NCBI RefSeq assembly: GCF_003086295.3
Contig: NC_092040.1
Span: 59,561,559-59,625,558 of the forward strand
DNA length: 64,000 nt
Direction: 5' to 3'
DNA from: Arachis hypogaea
Lineage: Eukaryota; Streptophyta; Magnoliopsida; Fabales; Fabaceae
Position 1 is the stretch's first letter. Each line of letters opens with the position of its first letter. The position numbers were made by a program, and so were the translations under genes. Below, in pieces: positions 43,369 to 53,941 of the stretch. The notes beneath the pieces are model-generated. The model saw only the letters and a list, made by a program, of their open reading frames with translations. It made no database searches and was not told the DNA's origin.

Positions 43369-44792
43369 GCTCAAGAGAAGCTATCAGAGTGAAGAGGAAT
43401 GGTGTATGAAACACAACCTATCTATATGAGTGCAACTACATGCAAAATGCTTTTACCTACTTGGTAAAAAGTAAACAAATCCTTCAAGAAGAAATATGAA
43501 CTGGATCTCACTAATTCAAATCATAAAATAAGGTACAAGTAAACTTGCAAAGAAAATAGCTCATGAAAGCCGGGAATAAGGAATCAAGCATCGAACCCTC
43601 ACTGGAAGTGTATACACTCTAATCACTCAAGTGTTTGAGGTTTAATTATCTCAATTCTCTACTAACCTTGCTTTCTAAGACTTGCTCTTCTTCTACCAAT
43701 CAACAGAAATTTAATGCACCAATACATAAATTAAGAGGTCTTTTGAGGGTTGTAATGGGGTCAAGGTCAAGGTAGGATTGTATTTGGTCAAGTGGACTGA
43801 AATCTGAATCCTTAATTAACCTAAACTTCTCACCTAACTTAAGACAATCCATATAATCATGATATAAAATAAAAAACTACCCATTAACTGTGTTTACTAC
43901 ATATTCATATATTCCAATTTTGGGTACAGTATATATGCATTGCTATCACCATTTACTTTGGGGCATTTTGTCCCCTTTTTATTTTTTTTTGCTCTTTTTC
44001 TTTTCTTTTTCTTTTTTTCTTTTTCTATAATTTTTTTCTTTTCTTTTTCAATGCATATGATTAAGGTATTGAATGCATAAACATGTTCTTAACATTCTTG
44101 TTCATATTTTCTCAAGAATACACAACACCCAATTCTCAAACCAAATATGGGCAAACCCAATTTTCCCACACTTAATTTGTGAGCATTGTCACTAGTATAA
44201 GCTAACCAAGGATTCAAACTAAGGACATTATTGTTTTCCGCTTAGAGTTAGCGATGAGCTAAAGTAAAGAACAAATGGGATAAAATAGGCTCAAATTGGT
44301 TTGCAAATGATAATGAAGGGGTAAGGCCATATGGGTATGTAAGCTCTGTGAAACAAAGGCCTCAATCATATAAGTGCATGCGTACATCAAACAATGGAAA
44401 TATAGAATTGAGCAAGACATAGATTACAATTATAGAGAGAACAACACATACCAAAAATAAAATATTGGTTAATAAAATGCAACCAATCAAATAGGCTCAA
44501 AATCTCACTGGTTTTGTGTGTTCGAGCTCTAAAACCATGTTCCTCCTTAAATTTCTTCAAACAAGTTTAACAAAAATTATAATTCAAATTAGTGAAATAC
44601 TCTAAAAAGTTTCTTGAAAAAGAAAACAATTACTTCAACTAAGTAGTGGTAGAATGTGCACAAAAACAAACAAACATGCAATCAAATATGCAAATGCAAC
44701 AACTAATTTAACAAAGAAAATTTAAACAATGGTGTTGAGTCAGAAAGCACTAACCCACGGAGATCGGTATCGACCTTCCCACACTTAAAGAT
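43369..44792 (-). other. Element G 3' untranslated region
   Basis: AT-rich, no credible gene. A pyrimidine-rich tract at 43970-44055 (GA-rich on the element's strand) is equivalent to 24645-24775 of C. Confidence 0.75.
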
Positions 44793-44929
44793 TGCACCGT
44801 CCTCGGTGCATGCTGAGATGTGCAAGTAGATGAGGGTTGTTACAACTGATGCTTTTCACCCAAGGTTGTATAGATGGACTTGTCGGTTGCCCCATTGAGA
44901 AGCTTTCTCTTTCCCTTCTCGGTGGCCAT
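44793..44929 (-). pseudogene. Element G ORF2 remnant with start codon and 3' hairpin kept
   Basis: From ATG 44929 a 29-codon frame reads MATEKGKRKLLNGATDKSIY and stops at 44840-44842. The basic start matches other ORF2 proteins (MSDKGKGK in C). The ATG follows CTTCAGG, a 3' splice-site-like sequence, as in C. Only about 120 bp separates it from the AGGA hairpin TGCACCG-AGGA-CGGTGCA (44793-44810), against 1.3 kb in C. The body of ORF2 has been deleted and both borders retained. Confidence 0.65.
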
Positions 44930-45478
44930 CCTGAAGGAAGAGAAAAATGAAGAAAAGTAACCCAGAAAAAAAGATAAGGAAACAAATAGAATATGGGTAG
45001 ATTGATGCCAAATAATGAGGATCTCAACTACATGGTAGCTACAACATGTAAGTGAGAAAAATAATAGTAGCACATGGTATATCAATAGTGCATGAGTTGC
45101 AACAATGAGGGAGAGAAAGTGGGTTATGAAAGACAATATAAGTTCAAATCAATGCAAAAGGAATACAAGTGTCATAAAAGAGTAGCATTGACCTATAAAT
45201 AATATTACCCAACAATGGAAACAAGTCACGAAACACCAAAAGAAAGCAATAGAAATGCAACAGTGGAATACGAACATTTAACACCAATAGAAAAATAATA
45301 AACATAGAAAAGAAAATAAAAATATGCATACAGTTAAAATACAATGAATGAAAATATGCAAATAAATTAAGTAAAATAGAATGAAAGAGAATAAGGAGGA
45401 GAAGTCAAAGTAATAAAGAAGAAGGAAGTAAGAAAGAAAGAAGAAAGAATAAGAAGGGAGAGAAGAGAGAAGGAGAAG
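44930..45478 (-). other. Element G CT-rich leader / intron-like segment
   Basis: On the minus strand a CT-rich block (45395-45478) is followed by T-rich sequence ending CTTCCTTCAG before GATGG. This repeats the layout of 21060-22310 in C. Frames on the minus strand here are Ser/Leu/Phe-rich artefacts. Confidence 0.5.
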
Positions 45479-45479
45479 G

Positions 45480-45800
45480 GAATCTACGAAACGACGCGTA
45501 AGCGTCGGCCACGCGTACGTAAGGGTGAGCAGAAATCTAATCGACGCGCAAGCATCGGTCATGCATACGCATGATCACTGGTTGTGCTAAACGCACAATA
45601 CCAGCACCAAGGCAGTACAACTCTCGGCCAAATCACCCATTGATGCTGATTTTCCATCCACGCGTCGCCTACGCGTACGCGTGGGTTGGCTTGTGCACAA
45701 GGCATCCTTTCTGCACAGTTCCCGCGTAACCTTATGTAAGGTTTAGCGTCGCATGTGACGCGTGCGCGTGAATCACGTGCACGCGTGGAATGCGCTTTTC
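45480..45800 (-). repeat. CG-rich array of G
   Basis: ACGCGTAAGCG, ACGCGTACG, ACGCGCAAGC, CACGCGTCGC and ACGTGCACGCGTGG units, several decayed from ACGCG to ATGCA-like forms, as expected for CpG loss. Equivalent to 20503-21036 of C. Confidence 0.8.
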
Positions 45801-45910
45801 ATTCTCTCTCTCATTTTTTTTATAAATGCAAAATAAAGGTAAATATGCAGAATTGGAAATTAAAACTGAAAAAAATAAATTAAAACTAATAAAAAGAAGG
45901 ATCATACCAT

Positions 45911-45928
45911 GGTGGGTTGTCTCCCACC
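45911..45928 (-). promoter_or_regulatory. Post-ORF1 stem-loop of G (GGTGGG-AGACAA-CCCACC)
   Basis: A 6-bp perfect stem, 50 bp past the ORF1 stop on the minus strand, preceded by AAAAGTGCTA exactly as in C. Confidence 0.7.
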
Positions 45929-45977
45929 TAGCACTTTTAGTTAAAGTCCTTAAGTTGGACATTCGGGGAGCTCCTTG

Positions 45978-47640
45978 TCATGGTGGTTTGTGCTTGAACT
46001 CATCCAGGAATCTCCACCAATGTTTGTAATTCCAATGGCCTCCGGGATCCCAAACTAGTCGCATACAGCCTTCAAGTAAGTTGAAGCAAGTGACAAGGCC
46101 CCAAGAGTGTTGATTGCTAGAATGAATTCTAGGGTCCCAAACCTTGCTTTTGCACCCGTCTTCTTCTTGAGTGTCATTATTCCAACTGGGTGGCAAGCAG
46201 TCTGAATTCTCACTAAAGCGTCCAAATAACTACCTAGACCCATGCAATCGAGCTCTGCACCAACCCTTGCATTTCAACTTGGAGCATGTAACCATATTGA
46301 ACCTTGCAGGACAACTCTTACCACTAACTATCTCCCTCTTACTCTCAACGCTACAAAGAGCTCTAAGTTGCCCATCCATCTTAGGCAAAGCATATTCAAG
46401 TGGGCTAATTAAGCTTAGAGATGAAAGATTTACCCACTTGAATGAAGGAATGGATGGTGATGGCTTTGGGGGAGAGGTCCCCAACAACTTTGGCAAGGTG
46501 ACTTCCAGCTCCATGCCCTTGAGCTCTTCCTTGACAACTTCCTCCTCTTTGCAAGCTTTTGTAACATTAACCTCTTCCTCTAGCTCAATGGGAGAGAGTT
46601 TAATTACAGGTAGAAACTCATTAATTATTGAACCTGTCTCATGATCAACCGCTTCCAAGTCTTTAACCATGATATGCTTTGGAGGTTGTACACCCTCCTC
46701 AACATCAAATTCAACTGTCTTGGAAGGAGGCTCTATGACTTGAGGTTCAAATGGAGGTTCCGCATCTCCTAAATCTTCAACCACTTCCTTTTCTTCTATA
46801 TTTTCGGCTTTCTCCTCTTGCTCTAGTATAAATTCCAGCTCTTCCTTGTTGACTTCTACCTCTTGACACTTCCTTCAAGGGTCTCTCCTACCACCACCTT
46901 CAGGGCCTCCTCTAGCTTCTTGTGAAGTATGAATTCACAAAATCGATCTCTTCTCTCTTGTTCCAGGTCAGTAGCATAATTGGGATCATGTTGCTCTTGG
47001 GTTGATGGATATGGGTATTCTTGCACAGAGGGTGGTGGTGCAGTGAAGCTTGAGGGTTGAATATTTGAGGTAGAGGGTTGATCCATGCGGGATATAAGAT
47101 TTTGGAGTTTAGAGGTGAGACCAATGAGAGAGGTAAGTGTGTTCTCCATGGAGGTTTCGGGTGGATAGGAGGGTTCATTTGTTGGGAGAAAGGGCTCACA
47201 ACACGGAGGTGGTTCCTCTTGATAAGGATATGGAGATGGTGTATATTGAGGTGGTGATTTAAGTATGGCTCGTAAGGCTCTTGGTAAGGTGGGTAAGGAT
47301 TAGGGTCATATGGGGGTGTTCGGTGGTAAGGTGCTTGTGAGTGTGGTGGTTCAAGATTATGTTGAGGAGGGGGTTCATAGGCGTATGGTGTTGATAATCA
47401 AGAGAGTGCTCACCATAGCCGTCATCTTGATATGCTTCTTGGAATGGCTCTTGGTTATAGTATGTTGGTGGAGGTTGTTGCCAAGAGGGTTGATTAAATC
47501 CTTGTGGCTCCTCCCATCTTTGATTCTCCCATCCTTGATGCATGTTCTCATTGTAATCTCCTCTTCCTGCAACATAATTGTAACCAAACTCATAGCCAAA
47601 GAAAATAAAAACAAAAACTAGTAAAAGTAAGCAACTAATT
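45978..47640 (-). pseudogene. Element G ORF1 (homologue of C ORF1)
   Basis: Reading on the minus strand: a Tyr/Gln/Pro-rich start (YEFGYNYVAGRGDYNEN, WQQPPPTYYNQEPFQEAYQ), a frameshift near 47300, a middle piece with QEHDPNYATDLEQERRDRF (C: QYDPTCVGKAEQELRDRF), an acidic piece with EVNVTKACKEEEVVKEELKG, and the C-terminus with WDPGGHWNYKHWWRF ending FKHKPP. At least three frame breaks and several stops. Clearly orthologous in position to C ORF1. Confidence 0.8.
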
Positions 47641-47718
47641 CCTAAACTAACAAAAAAAATAGCAAACAAGAAAAAGCAAATATTTGCAATAACCAATAAT
47701 AAGGCACACATTTGCAAT

Positions 47719-47736
47719 TCCCCGGCAACGGTGCCA
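47719..47736 (-). other. Element G primer binding site (tRNA-Asp, one mismatch)
   Basis: TGGCACCGTTGCCGGGGA on the minus strand: one G-to-A change from the tRNA-Asp complement, 3 bp from the LTR end. Confidence 0.88.
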
Positions 47737-47739
47737 TTT

Positions 47740-49235
47740 TAACGAACGGATTTTTTCTGGTAAAGAATATTCACAAATAAATTCTCGTTGAAAGTATAGC
47801 TTCTAAACCAACAAGAATCCTTTCGTACAAAAAACTTGGTTGTCACAAGTAACAAACCCCTAATAAATTTAATAACCGAAGTATTTAAACCTCGGGTCGT
47901 CTCTCAAAGGAATTGCAGGGAAGTGTGCTTATAATTGGTTATGGAAAAGTATACTTTTGGAGTTTTTAAGATAAGAAGCAAGAATAGTAAATGGTAATGA
48001 AAATTAAAAGACTAGAAAAGCTTTTGGCAAGGAGAAGATTAATCGGAAGTTCTGTCCTTGTTGGATTTCCCAAGATTAATAGTAATAGGTTGTTGTTTCT
48101 ACTTAGTTGACCCCCAACGAATGAAGGGAAGTGAAATAAGTTGAGAGCCAACTTCTATTCATAAGTCCTAATCCTCTCCCTTGGGAAGGATTAGCATTAG
48201 TGACTAGGGAGCCAGCCAACAATAAACCCAATTACAATTTAACTCTTGAGTCTTCCAACTCAAGGGTCTCCAAATATTAATCAACTTCAAAGCCAAGTTG
48301 GAGCCCACTCCATTGACATGGTAATTGAACTTAATTCAAAATACTCAGCAAATAAAGAAATTAAATAGAAAAATACTCTTTGCATTAATAAATTGACAAG
48401 ATAAGAAGTTAAACTAAAGTAATAGAATAATTAAAAGTAGAAGAGAAGCCAAGGTAAAGGAACATTGAACCTGGAATTGGGAAGAAATAAACCTAAAACT
48501 AATAGAAATCCTAAATCCTAAAACCTAGAGAGAGGAGAGAGCCTCTCTCTAGAAACTACATCTAAAAACCTAAAATTATGTGAATGAGAAGTGTCTGAAT
48601 GATTCTCCCACTCTGCAGCCTCTAATCTGTGTTTTTTGGGCCAAAAACTGGGTCAAAAACAGCCCAGAAATCGTCCCCAGTGATTTTTGATACGTCCAGC
48701 ACGTGGCTCTGTCACGTGTACGTGTCGCCCATGCGTATGCGTCACTTGTCTGCGGCACAATTCACTCAGACGTGTGCTTCACGCGTGCGGGTCGCCTAAC
48801 AGCAGAGCAACTATGTTATATTATATATCGTTGCGAAGCCCCGAATGTTAGCTTTCCAACGCAACTAGAACCACTTCATTTGAACTTCTGTAGCTCAAGT
48901 TATGATCATTTGAGTGCAAAGAGTTCAGGGTTGACAGCTTTGTAGTTCCTTCAGCTTCTTGTATTCCTTCCACTTTTGCATTCTTCCATTCCATCCTCTA
49001 AGCCATTCCTGCCCTGTAATCTCTAAAAATACTTAACACACATATCACAGCATCGAATGGTAATAAGAGAGGATTAAAATTAGCTAAATTAAGACCAAAG
49101 AAACATGTTTTCAATCATAGCACAAAATCAGAAAGGGAAAATGTAAAACATGTGAATTCTATGAATAAGTGTGAGCATAGTGGATAAAATCCACTCAATT
49201 AGGCACAAGTTGTAGCATGAAATAGTGGTGCATCA
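47740..49235 (-). repeat. Element G 5' LTR
   Basis: 1496 bp on the minus strand from TGATGCACCAC (49235) to GTTCGTTA (47740). It includes CG-rich units near 48700-48800 (ACGTGTACGTGTCGCC type) and the U5 GACGACC hairpin region (47878-47905). Its terminal TTA replaces the TCA of C. Confidence 0.85.
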
Positions 49236-50101
49236 ATCATTGCAAAGGATATACAAAGATCTCAGAGAAGAATTCAAAAGAAGCTTTGTTACAGTACCCA
49301 AGCACCCTCATGAGGCTATGCATGAAAGCCAGGGTACCACTAGAGGATGCAAATCCAATTTGGTTGAACCCGGGTGAGCCAATGACTCTAGAATGAATGA
49401 TGAATGTCACAGTTGCCCAGCAATGGAGAAGACCACAGAGGAGAAGAAGAGAGGAACTGCAAGTGGAAGAATAACAGGAAGAAGAGCAACAATTCCAAGC
49501 ACAACTCAACATGGACAGAGGCCAAATGTAGGAAGCAATTAAAAGGTTATCCCTACAACATGTAAGAGCTCAAGAAAGGCAAGAAGAGTATCACCTCCAG
49601 TATATGAGAGCTCAAGAAAGACAAAAGGAGCTCCAATTGAGGATGATGGACCAACAAAGGGACTTTCAAGCAAGATTTCTGGATCAAAATAGGGAGCAAT
49701 CAAATCAGTTCCAGGAATCTTTCAACAAAATATCTGAACGACAAGATCAGCTGGAAGGATATCTCCAAAATTTTATGCACTGGAAAAATCTTTATCATAC
49801 AGTTGGGGAGGCTAGAAACATGGACAGAGTGGAATATGATGTAAACACTCAAGCAAGCCTAGGCTATCTAACACGCAGCATACCACTGATGAACAGAAAC
49901 ATCAAATCATACCCAGAATGCACTGAACTAAAGGAGGTACATTGGGCCAAAGCAAAAAGTAATCAGGAAAGGATGAAGCAACACTTGATGGATGCTAGAC
50001 TGTGGGATCAGGAGAGATTTGGGACTGAAGAACAGTTAAAAGAAATAAGAAGCAAGAAAAAGCAAGAGGCGAAGAACAAAGGAAATCAACCAGAGGATTG
50101 A
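49236..50101 (+). pseudogene. Element J ORF2, C-terminal part
   Basis: After G the frame reads EALLQYPSTLMRLCMKARVP, LEDANPIWLNPGEPMTLE, and then, past two stops, a repeated charged segment (HVRAQERQEEYHLQYMRAQE) and a 165-codon open stretch from 49604: QRDFQARFLDQNREQSNQFQ, ERQDQLEGYLQNFMHW, ending NKGNQPED. It is strongly helical and coiled-coil-like. Position just before a PPT and 3' LTR, and the basic/charged coiled-coil end, make it the tail of an ORF2-type protein. The N-terminal part lies beyond G and is not in the window. Confidence 0.65.
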
Positions 50102-51104
50102 AAGGTGGTGTTGCTCTGTCTATCAATAAGAAAGAACATGCTTTCATTTTACTTTTAAGTAGTCTGCATTTTATCTTCTGTCTTTCTTAATTTTCAAAAT
50201 AAATGTTCTAGTATAAGTGCTTGTTTTCATTTTCATGGACTTGAATGTTTTTCTTGTACCTTTTTGCATGAATAAGAGAAAATTATTGAAACAGAAGTAA
50301 CTATCCAATATGGTAGAAATAAGAATGAGGATCAGTGGTGGTAATTGCTTGACTAGATTAGCAAGTTCAAGAATAAAGCTACATGACAGAATGTCTCTTT
50401 TTAGTGTAAACTTAAGTGCTATTGTGAATCTTGATAAATAATTTTCCTTGGAAGAAAAGAAAAAGTAAGGAAGAAAGAAGAAAAGCCAAGAGTTGGCAAC
50501 AAACAAATGAAAGAAACAATAAAGCTAGACACCAATAGTTTGGACCTTAAGACACATGCCTGTAGTGTCTTTGCACTAGGATCTGCTTGGATGATTAGGT
50601 TCTAAGGGGTGTTTCAACACCCGGTAACTTGGGTTAACTAACCCGGGATTATCAACTAAAAGTCCATTATCAAGAGCAACCTAATTGTAAGACATTTAAT
50701 AACCCAAAGAGGTGCTGGGCATCAATGTTCTTAAGAAGAATTGTGAGCCAAGTGTCTGCAGTGAATATGTGTTGAATGAAAATTGAGCCACAAGGCTGCT
50801 GCAACACTTGACACTGAGCTACAATTGAAAAATAAGTTTCTGAAGCAAAAGAAAGAAAAGGAAAAAAATCTAACATGGATCAATAAACAATAAAGTTCAC
50901 ATCAGTAACTCTAGTTAGCATTGAAAGAGACATTTCACATCTAGAAGTTGATAATAATTGAGCTGCAGTCTGTTTGCATAAAACCCCATGATCCAAATTC
51001 AATTACCTGCTAATAAGGACATATATGCTTATCTGTCTTCATTCTTTTTTTTTCTCATGTTTTAGTCCTTGCTTGGGGGAAAGAAAGATTTAAGTTTGCT
51101 GTTG
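50102..51104 (+). other. Element J 3' untranslated region and polypurine tract
   Basis: AT-rich, no gene. It ends GCTTGGGGGAAAGAAAGATTTAAG, TTTGCTGTTG (51071-51104) before the LTR start TGATGACAAG. The GCTTG arm of the usual hairpin is present but its partner is not, so the hairpin is lost here. Confidence 0.7.
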
Positions 51105-51118
51105 TGATGACAAGTCAT
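51105..51118 (+). repeat. Element J 3' LTR, first 14 bp (split by K)
   Basis: TGATGACAAGTCAT. The last five bases GTCAT are duplicated at 59087-59091, where the LTR resumes as CTTATTCTAG. K therefore landed 14 bp inside this LTR. Confidence 0.85.
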
Positions 51119-52820
51119 TGGTGGACGAAATTGTGATCCTCAAAGTTGGTCTCTTTGTATTTGTATGAAATCAAAAATACCCCAAAGAGATCATGGTGTG
51201 ATAAATTGGGATCTTAATAATCCCTGATGTGATCATAACTCTGTTCAACTTAACCAGCAAGTGTACTGGGTCATCCAAGTAATACCTTACGTGAGTAAGG
51301 GTCGATCCCACAGAGATTGTTGGTATGAAGCAAGCTATGGTCACCTTGTAAATCTCAATTAGGCAGATTAAATTTTTTTATGATGAGTTCAAAAATTAAT
51401 AATAAATAGAAAATAAAAGGGATAGAAATACTTATGTAAATCAATAGTGGAAATTTCAGATAGGCGTATGGAGATGCTGTGCTCCTCTTGAATCTCTACT
51501 TTCTTATTACATTCATCCAACCCTTCTTACTCCTTTCCATGGCAAGCTGTATGTAGGGCATCACCGTTGTCAATGGCTACATCCCATCCTCTCAGTGAAA
51601 ATGGTCCTATGCTCTGTCACAACACGGCTAATCATCTGTCGGTTCTCAATCAGGTTGGAATAGAATCCCTAGATTCTTTTGCGTTTGTCATCACGCCCAG
51701 CCTTCAGGAGTTTGAAGCTTGTCACAGTCATTCAATCCCAGAATCCTACTCGGAATACCATAGACAAGGTTTAGACTTTCCGGATCCTCATGAATGCCGC
51801 CATCTATCTAGCTTATACCACGAAGATTCTGTTGGGGAATCTAAGAGATATGCGCTCGGTCTAGAGTAGAACGGAAGTGGTTGTCAGTCACGCACGTTCA
51901 TAGATGAGAATGATGATGAGTGTCACGGATCATCACATTCATCAAAGTGTTGTGCAATATATATCTTGGAATAAGAATAAAAGAGAATTGAATAGAAAGT
52001 AATAGTAATTGTATTGAAACTTGAGGTACAACAGAGCTCCACACCCTTAATCTATGGTGTGCAGAAACTCCACTGTTGAAAATACATAAGTGAAAGGTTC
52101 AGGCATGGCCGAATGGCCAGCCCCCTGAATGATCAAGAGACCAAATGATCAAAGACTACAAACTCAAAAGATTAAACTGTCAAAAGATGTCTAATACAAT
52201 AGTAACTTATCCTATTTATACTAGACTAGCTACTAGGGTTTACATGAGTGAGTAATTGATGTATAAATCCACTTCTGGGGCCCACTTGGTGTATGCTTGG
52301 GCTGAGCTTGATCTATCCACAAGCTGAGGCTTTTCTTGGAGTTGAACTCCAAGTTATAACGTGTTTTGGGCGTTCAACTCCGGATCATGACGTGTTTCTG
52401 GCGTTTAACTCCAGACAACAGCATGTACTTGGCGTTCAACGCCAAGTTACGTCATCAATTTCCAAATAAAGTATAAACTATTATATATTGTTGGAAAGCT
52501 CTGAATGTCTACTTTCCAACGCCGTTGAGAGCGCGTCATTTGGAGTTCTGTAGCCCCAGAAAATCCATTTCGAGTGCAGGGAGGTCAGATTCCAACAGCA
52601 TCAGCAGTCCTTTTGTTAGCCTTTTTTCAGAGTTTTGCTCAAGTCCCTCAATTTCAGCCAGAAATTACCTGAAATCACAGAAAAACACACAAACTCATAG
52701 TAAAGTCTAGAAATGTGAATTTAACATAAAAACTAATGAAAACATCCCTAAAAGTAGCTTGAACTTACTAAAAACTACCTAAATACAATGCCAAAAAGCG
52801 TATAAATTATCCGCTCATCA
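51119..52820 (-). repeat. Element K 3' LTR
   Basis: 1702 bp on the minus strand, TGATGAGCGG (52820) to CGTCCACCA (51119). TATA box TATAAATA on the minus strand at 52213-52220, palindromic units at 52340-52445, U5 hairpin CCTTAC-GTGA-GTAAGG at 51285-51300. Confidence 0.9.
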
Positions 52821-53941
52821 CAACACCAAACTTAAATTGTTGCTTGTACCCAAGCAACTGAAAATCAATTAGGATAAAAAGAAGAGAATATACTATAAAT
52901 TTCAAAATATCAATGAATATTAATTATAATTAGATGAGCGGGACTTGTAGCTTTTTGCTTCTGAACAGTTTTGGCATCTCACTTTTTCCTTTGAAGTTTA
53001 GAATGATTGGCTTCTCTAGGAACTTAGAATTTCGGATAGTGTTATTGACTTTCCTAGTTAAGCATGTTGATTCTTGAACACAGCTACTTATGAGTCTTGG
53101 CCGTGGCCCTAAGCATTTTGTTTTCCAGTATTACCACCGGATACATAAATGCCACAGACACATGACTGGGTGAACCTTTTTAGATTGTGACTCAGCTTTG
53201 CTAGAGTCCCCAGTTAGAGGTGTCCAGAGCTCTTAAGCACACTATTTTGCTTTGGATCACGACTTTAACCACTCAGTCTCAAGCTTTTCACTTGGACCTG
53301 CATGACACAAGCATATGGTTAGGGACAGCTTGATTTAGCCGCTTAGGCCTGGATTTATTTCCTTGGGCCCTCCTATCCATTGATGCTCAAAGCCTTGGAT
53401 CCTTTTTACCCTTGCCTTTTGGTTTTAAGGTCTATTGGCTTTTTCTGCTTGCTTTTTCTTTTTCTTTCTATTTTTTTTTGCAACCCTTTTTTTTTCTTTC
53501 GCCACTTTTTTTTATTTCGCAAGCTTTTGCTTTTTCACTGCTTTTTCTTGCTTCAAGAATCAATTTTATGATTTTTCAGATCATCAATAACATTTTTCTT
53601 TATTCATCATTCTTTCAAGAGCCAATAGTTTTAACATTCATAAACAACAAGATCAAAAATATGCACTGTTTAAGCATTCATTCAGAAAACAAAAAGTATT
53701 GTCACCACATCAATATAATTAAACTAAATTCAAGGATAAATTCGAAATTCATGTACTTCTTGTTCTTTTGAATTAAAACATTTTTCATTTAAGAGAGGTG
53801 AAGGATTAATGGATTTTATTCATAGCTTTAAGACATGGTTACTACATACTAATGATCATGAAGTAAAGACACAAAACATAGACAAACACAACATAAAAAC
53901 CGAAAAGCAGAAAGAAATAAGAACAAGGAATGAATCCACCT
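52821..53941 (-). other. Element K 3' untranslated region, hairpin and PPT
   Basis: Adjacent to the LTR on the minus strand: AATTTAAGTTTGGTGTTG (52821-52838) preceded by the hairpin GTTGCTTG-GGTA-CAAGCAAC (52839-52858, 8-bp perfect stem). The rest matches the A and B untranslated regions, with an A-rich tract (53450-53560 reversed). Frames on the plus strand at 53380-53771 come from the poly-T side of that tract. Confidence 0.8.

Larger units (their letters stand above)
43303..49235 (-). mobile_element. Element G: non-autonomous LTR element of the C type, 3' LTR cut
   Basis: Minus strand. 5' LTR 47740-49235, PBS 47719-47736, broken ORF1 45978-47640, stem-loop, CG-rich array, reduced ORF2, AGGA hairpin, untranslated region, hairpin/PPT and 26 bp of 3' LTR (43303-43328). 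It interrupts ORF2 of J at 49236 (expected duplication ATCAT at 49236-49240). The left duplication is hidden by X and F. No pol. Organisation and ORF1 C-terminus match C. Confidence 0.85.

Noticed and set aside
51567..51869. 100-codon frame in the K LTRs (also 57833-58240)
   Set aside because: It lies in LTR sequence and is the antisense of frames seen in the A and B LTRs (for example 1205-1522); similarity between copies reflects LTR homology, not coding.
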